A stretch of 64,000 nt of DNA, from contig JBKQHQ010000279.1 of the NCBI GenBank assembly GCA_052148715.1, positions 25,721-89,720 on the forward strand, read 5' to 3'. The translations under genes and the position numbers were made by a program. Positions 60,726-64,000 of the stretch are shown one piece after another (the first letter of the stretch is position 1; each line of letters starts with the position of its first letter). The notes below the pieces were generated by a model, which saw nothing but the letters and a program-made list of their open reading frames with translations, was not told the DNA's origin and ran no database searches. This DNA is from JBKQHQ01 sp052148715 (lineage in GTDB: Bacteria; Pseudomonadota; Alphaproteobacteria; Rhizobiales; Xanthobacteraceae).

Positions 60726-63410
60726 ATGTTCAAATTGCCACCACTCGCGCCAATGACTCTGCACATTGCGCACATACCGAGGCTGATCGGGCAGCGGCGA
60801 GCCTCCGCGGCCTTGGGCGCGGTCATTATTGCCATGCTCTGGGGAGGCATCGCCCTTAAATATTTCGAAAATCGCGAGCAAGACTATCGAGAGGCCGCTC
60901 GGACGAACCAAAACTTTGCGATGGTATTCGAGGAGAATGTCCTTCGCTCGATCGGCGAGATCGATAAAGCCGTCTTATACCTGAGGCGGAGCGTCGAATC
61001 CCGCAAAGGGTCGACCGATTATCATACGATTGTCGACACTACGGACGTGCTGAGCGAGATCATCGTCCAGGTTGCGATCGTGGATGCCGCGGGGTTCATC
61101 CGTGCGACCAACGCCAATCCCCAACCTGATTCCCCCATCGATGTGAGCGACCGAGAGCACATTCGGGTTCACATGAACAGCAAGGAGGACCGGCTTTTCA
61201 TCAGCAAGCCGGTGATCGGTCGCGCCAGCGGCAGGTGGTCGGTGCAGGTGACGCGGCGTTTCTTGAACAGTGACGGCACCTTTGCCGGCGTCGTCGTCGC
61301 CTCGCTGGACCCCGCTCACTTTACCGCATTCTATGACAAGATCGATCTCGGCGCGACGAGGGCTGTCGCCCTGATCGGCGAAGACGGCGTTGTTCGCTCC
61401 AGCGGAGGCAGCGCCGTCGGCCACTTTGAGCTCGGCCAGGATCTCGGCGCGACCAAGTTGTTCAATCACATTCAGGCCGACGGCGATGCGGCGTTTGAAA
61501 ACATGGAGACCGCCGCCGGCGACGTTTTGCTGGTGACGGCCCGCAAGGTCCGCGGCTATCCGCTATGGGTTGCCATCAGCACGGAGGAAAGCGAGATTTA
61601 CCGGGAATCCTGGGCGAGCCTCCGGCTCAATGGCATGGTCGGCATTGCCTTGACCCTGTTGATTCTCGCCGCCATGGAGCAGATCCTGCGGACCGAGGCA
61701 AAGGCCAAACTAAAGGCGGACCAGCTCCAACTCACCCTGGACCACATGAGCCAAGGTATCATGCTGGTCACCAAGGACCGCCGCATTCCGATCATCAACA
61801 GGAGATGCGGCGAACTTCTCGACCTGCCCGCGACGATGATCGAAACTCCGCCGCAGTTCGATCAACTGGCGCAGTATCAGAGCCGGAGAGGCGACTTCCA
61901 CGGTCCCATGACCCCCGAAGTGCTGACGCCGCTCGATGATGATCGGCCATACCACGCTTCGGAGCAGTCGGCAGTCCTGGAGTACCAAAAGCCCGACGGA
62001 GTCGTTATCGAGGTTCGTAATTCACCTCTGCCCGACGGCGGCTTTGTGCAAACCTTCACCGACATCACGAAACGACGCGAGGCGGAAGCCCACGTCGCTC
62101 GGCTTGCTTCCGAGGACCCACTGACCGGCCTCCCGAACCGGCGGGTTTTCCGCTCGGCGCTTGAGAAGATGAACGCCCAACGGCGTCTCGACGAAGCCGG
62201 ACACAGCATCGATTTTGCCGTCTTGTTCCTGGATCTGGATCGCTTCAAGGTGGTCAACGATACTCTCGGTCATCGGGTCGGGGATATGCTCTTGAAAGAG
62301 GTGGCCCAGCGGCTGAAGGCGTCACTCCGGGCAACCGACATTCTTGCGCGCCTTGGTGGCGACGAATTCGCGGTTGTGCTTCCCAGCATCGAATCTCGCG
62401 CCGCCATCGAGGCCTTAGCCAATGGCATCGTCGAGAGCGTTGGTCAGCCATACGAGATTGATGGTCATCGAATCAGGTCCAGTGTCAGCATCGGCATCGC
62501 CATCGGGCCGCTCGACGGCACCAACGCCGATGATCTTCTGATGGCCGCCGATCTGGCGCTCTATGCGGTCAAATCGGACCGTCGCGGCACCTATCGCTTT
62601 CATCAACAGTCCATGAACGAGGAAGTCAACAATCGACGCCAGATCGAAATGGACCTCCGCGAGGCGCTCGAGCGCGGTCAGCTGAAACTGCACTATCACC
62701 CGGTCATCGATTTACGGCGCAATGTCGTGGCGGGCTTCGAGGCCCTGGCAAGATGGAACCACCCGGTCAAGGGCGCGATTCCGCCCGGACTATTCATCCC
62801 CGTCGCGGAAGATTGCGGGCTCATCCTGCCGCTTGGCAAATGGGCGCTGGCGGAAGCCTGCCGCGCGGCTGCGCAATGGCCGGGCGATCTTCGGATTGCT
62901 GTCAACCTCTCCCCCGTGCAGCTTGCGAGTCCCGAGCTACTCGCCACGATCCAGCAGATCCTCGCCGAGACGGCGCTGCCGCCGGAGCGGCTCGAGCTTG
63001 AGATCACCGAGCGCATCTTCGTCGAGGACAACGAGAAGACGCTCTCGACCCTGCATCGGCTGAAGGGCCTCGGCATCCGTATCTCGATGGACGACTTCGG
63101 CACAGGCTACTCCTCGCTGAGCTATCTGAGGAGCTTTCCCTTCGACACGATCAAAGTGGATCGCGCCTTCGTCTCGGACCTCGGAGAGGACACGGAAAAC
63201 AGCGTGATCGTGCAAGCCGTGATCATCATTGCCGGGGCGCTCGGGATGACGACGATAGCCGAGGGCGTCGAAACGGCACACCAGCAGCAGATCCTGAAGG
63301 TCCTCGGTTGCGATGAAGTGCAAGGCGACCTCTTCAGTCAGCCGGTCCCGATCGAGAAGGTTGCCGACATAATTGCCGAGTGGACGACCAAGAAAACGAT
63401 GGCGGCCTAA
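60726..63410 (+). CDS. GGDEF-EAL protein with periplasmic sensor (Cache-like) and PAS domain
   Basis: An 894-residue c-di-GMP enzyme. TM1 (about 26-44), a periplasmic Cache-like domain (about 50-285), TM2 (about 290-310), a PAS-like domain (about 330-440), GGDEF (RLGGDEFAVV near 544) with the inhibitory RATD I-site 5 residues before it, then EAL (GFEALARWNHP near 671; DDFGTGYSSLSYLRSFPF). All catalytic residues look intact. ATG 60726 is used (GGA 5 bases before); TTG 60717 would add three residues. In contrast to the protein at 36233, it has the feedback site. Confidence 0.9.
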   Translation: MFKLPPLAPMTLHIAHIPRLIGQRRASAALGAVIIAMLWGGIALKYFENREQDYREAARTNQNFAMVFEENVLRSIGEIDKAVLYLRRSVESRKGSTDYHTIVDTTDVLSEIIVQVAIVDAAGFIRATNANPQPDSPIDVSDREHIRVHMNSKEDRLFISKPVIGRASGRWSVQVTRRFLNSDGTFAGVVVASLDPAHFTAFYDKIDLGATRAVALIGEDGVVRSSGGSAVGHFELGQDLGATKLFNHIQADGDAAFENMETAAGDVLLVTARKVRGYPLWVAISTEESEIYRESWASLRLNGMVGIALTLLILAAMEQILRTEAKAKLKADQLQLTLDHMSQGIMLVTKDRRIPIINRRCGELLDLPATMIETPPQFDQLAQYQSRRGDFHGPMTPEVLTPLDDDRPYHASEQSAVLEYQKPDGVVIEVRNSPLPDGGFVQTFTDITKRREAEAHVARLASEDPLTGLPNRRVFRSALEKMNAQRRLDEAGHSIDFAVLFLDLDRFKVVNDTLGHRVGDMLLKEVAQRLKASLRATDILARLGGDEFAVVLPSIESRAAIEALANGIVESVGQPYEIDGHRIRSSVSIGIAIGPLDGTNADDLLMAADLALYAVKSDRRGTYRFHQQSMNEEVNNRRQIEMDLREALERGQLKLHYHPVIDLRRNVVAGFEALARWNHPVKGAIPPGLFIPVAEDCGLILPLGKWALAEACRAAAQWPGDLRIAVNLSPVQLASPELLATIQQILAETALPPERLELEITERIFVEDNEKTLSTLHRLKGLGIRISMDDFGTGYSSLSYLRSFPFDTIKVDRAFVSDLGEDTENSVIVQAVIIIAGALGMTTIAEGVETAHQQQILKVLGCDEVQGDLFSQPVPIEKVADIIAEWTTKKTMAA

Positions 63411-63484
63411 AGCATGATCCCGAAAAAAGCCTGCCCTCGGGCTTGACCCGAGGGTGGATACCGGTTTTCGGAAAAGATCATGCT
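63411..63484. repeat. Palindromic element AGCATGATC...GATCATGCT
   Basis: The left part AGCATGATCCCGAAAA (63411-63426) is mirrored by TTTTCGGAAAAGATCATGCT (63465-63484). A separate inner hairpin CCCTCGGG-CTTGA-CCCGAGGG sits at 63434-63454. Elements with this AGCATGATC..GATCATGCT frame are, from memory, widely dispersed in Bradyrhizobium-type genomes. It starts directly after the GGDEF-EAL stop and may serve as its transcript end. Confidence 0.75.
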
Positions 63485-63577
63485 TCAACAATAAGATAGA
63501 GCACCGCAGCCAGCCGAAGGTCGGCAGCGGGCGCAATCGTTACCCCTCGTCAGCTTCAAGAGTGATGGGTCTGGTTT

Positions 63578-63772
63578 TCAGAAGCTGCGCACGGCCGACT
63601 GCAACATGGAAATGTCAATGCCGTCCGATGATCCGGGGCACGCAATGTCTCGACCGCCCGATTGCAGCGCCAACAACATGAGCCCGAGCGCGGACACAAT
63701 AACGATTGCGCGTCCATAGGACCGGCAAACGCTATCGATCCTTGAGTCATAGGCCGGCTGACGTATGGTCAT
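63578..63772 (-). CDS. Possible small single-helix protein
   Basis: A 64-residue frame with a polar start (MTIRQPAYDSRIDSVCRS), one hydrophobic helix (RAIVIVSALGLMLLALQSGG) and a polar tail ending LQSAVRSF. No strong ribosome site was found. The hydropathy looks protein-like, but no homologue is recalled. It could be a genuine small membrane protein or chance. Confidence 0.3.
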   Translation of the reverse strand: MTIRQPAYDSRIDSVCRSYGRAIVIVSALGLMLLALQSGGRDIACPGSSDGIDISMLQSAVRSF

Positions 63773-63936
63773 CGCGCGAGCTCACGGTTGTGACCCGTGA
63801 GTACTTGAAAGAACTCTCAGATCGCTTTTGGAATTATTGAAACCTTTAGGTTAGTTGAACGGTAGTGCGCGCGATTGAGCTGGTCCCGGTTGTCTGAACA
63901 GAATTTCCGCGTCGGTAAGTGGAGCGTCTGCCGGGG

Positions 63937-64000
63937 TTAGGCTGCCATGCGGATGGGCAGCGGGCCGAAGTAGGCTTGATCGGGCGTCGCTTCGTCAAGG
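63937..64000 (-). CDS. IS3-family-like transposase, C-terminal end (cut by window edge)
   Basis: Only the last 20 residues are visible, LDEATPDQAYFGPLPIRMAA, before TAA (complement of 63937-63939). Such an ending (LD..TPDQAYF) is typical for the integrase-core transposases of IS3-like elements. The IS boundary should be within about 100 bp, near 63840-63930. The rest lies beyond the right edge. Confidence 0.6.
   Translation of the reverse strand, partial: LDEATPDQAYFGPLPIRMAA

Overview
The window is GC-rich, densely coded DNA of an alphaproteobacterium, most likely a Hyphomicrobiales member near Bradyrhizobium, Rhodoplanes or Pseudolabrys. The basis is the gene repertoire (several Liv-type ABC systems, TctC/TRAP/NitT uptake, DUF1236 and DUF4384 proteins, aromatic-acid genes), FixK/FNR-type sites, and intergenic palindromes of the kinds common in bradyrhizobia. 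No tRNA, rRNA, CRISPR array or intact prophage was seen. It reads as a chromosomal catabolic and transport region.

Region 1 (1-6.5 kb): the end of a TctC/Bug solute receptor gene; an amidohydrolase, a small unknown protein and a Rieske ferredoxin on one strand; a palindromic repeat; a dimeric alpha-beta barrel protein and a secreted polysaccharide-deacetylase-like protein; a membrane protein followed by a decayed EamA transporter end; and a Phd/VapC toxin-antitoxin pair.

Region 2 (6.5-21.5 kb): two head-to-tail branched-chain-amino-acid/amide-type ABC operons. The first has LivH and LivM fused in one polypeptide. The second starts with an amidase and has a REP-like palindrome between receptor and permeases. 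Divergent from the amidase are paaG- and paaI-like genes, a 6-phosphogluconate-dehydrogenase-like oxidoreductase and a MetE-C-like enzyme. Together they suggest uptake and breakdown of an amide or aromatic substrate.

Region 3 (21.5-36 kb): a NitT/TauT receptor, a DUF1236 protein, then a sulfide/low-oxygen island. It holds DUF302, a P3A-type proton ATPase, a SoxB-like metallophosphatase, DUF2892, a zinc-finger thioredoxin, sulfide:quinone oxidoreductase, a divergent ArsR regulator with the BigR/SqrR cysteine pair, and an RND pump. A perfect 22-bp palindrome lies in the sqr/arsR promoter gap. Two identical 14-bp FNR/FixK-type boxes precede the DUF302 and RND genes, and a third lies upstream of the ATPase.

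Region 4 (36-47 kb): a GGDEF-EAL protein, an amidohydrolase with a class II aldolase-like protein, then a surface/signalling locus: TPR plus outer-membrane barrel, two tandem secreted FecR-domain paralogues, and a CHASE2-adenylate cyclase. This locus and the sulfide island are the best candidates for incompletely described systems.

Region 5 (47-64 kb): a VOC protein, a DUF4384 protein, a ParB-like protein, an FAD monooxygenase, a NitT/TauT-type transporter with a double permease and an ATPase carrying an extra C-terminal domain, small secreted proteins, TRAP permeases without a receptor, a gene and pseudogene pair, a GGDEF-EAL protein with dual cyclase/phosphodiesterase motifs, and the edge of an IS3-like element.
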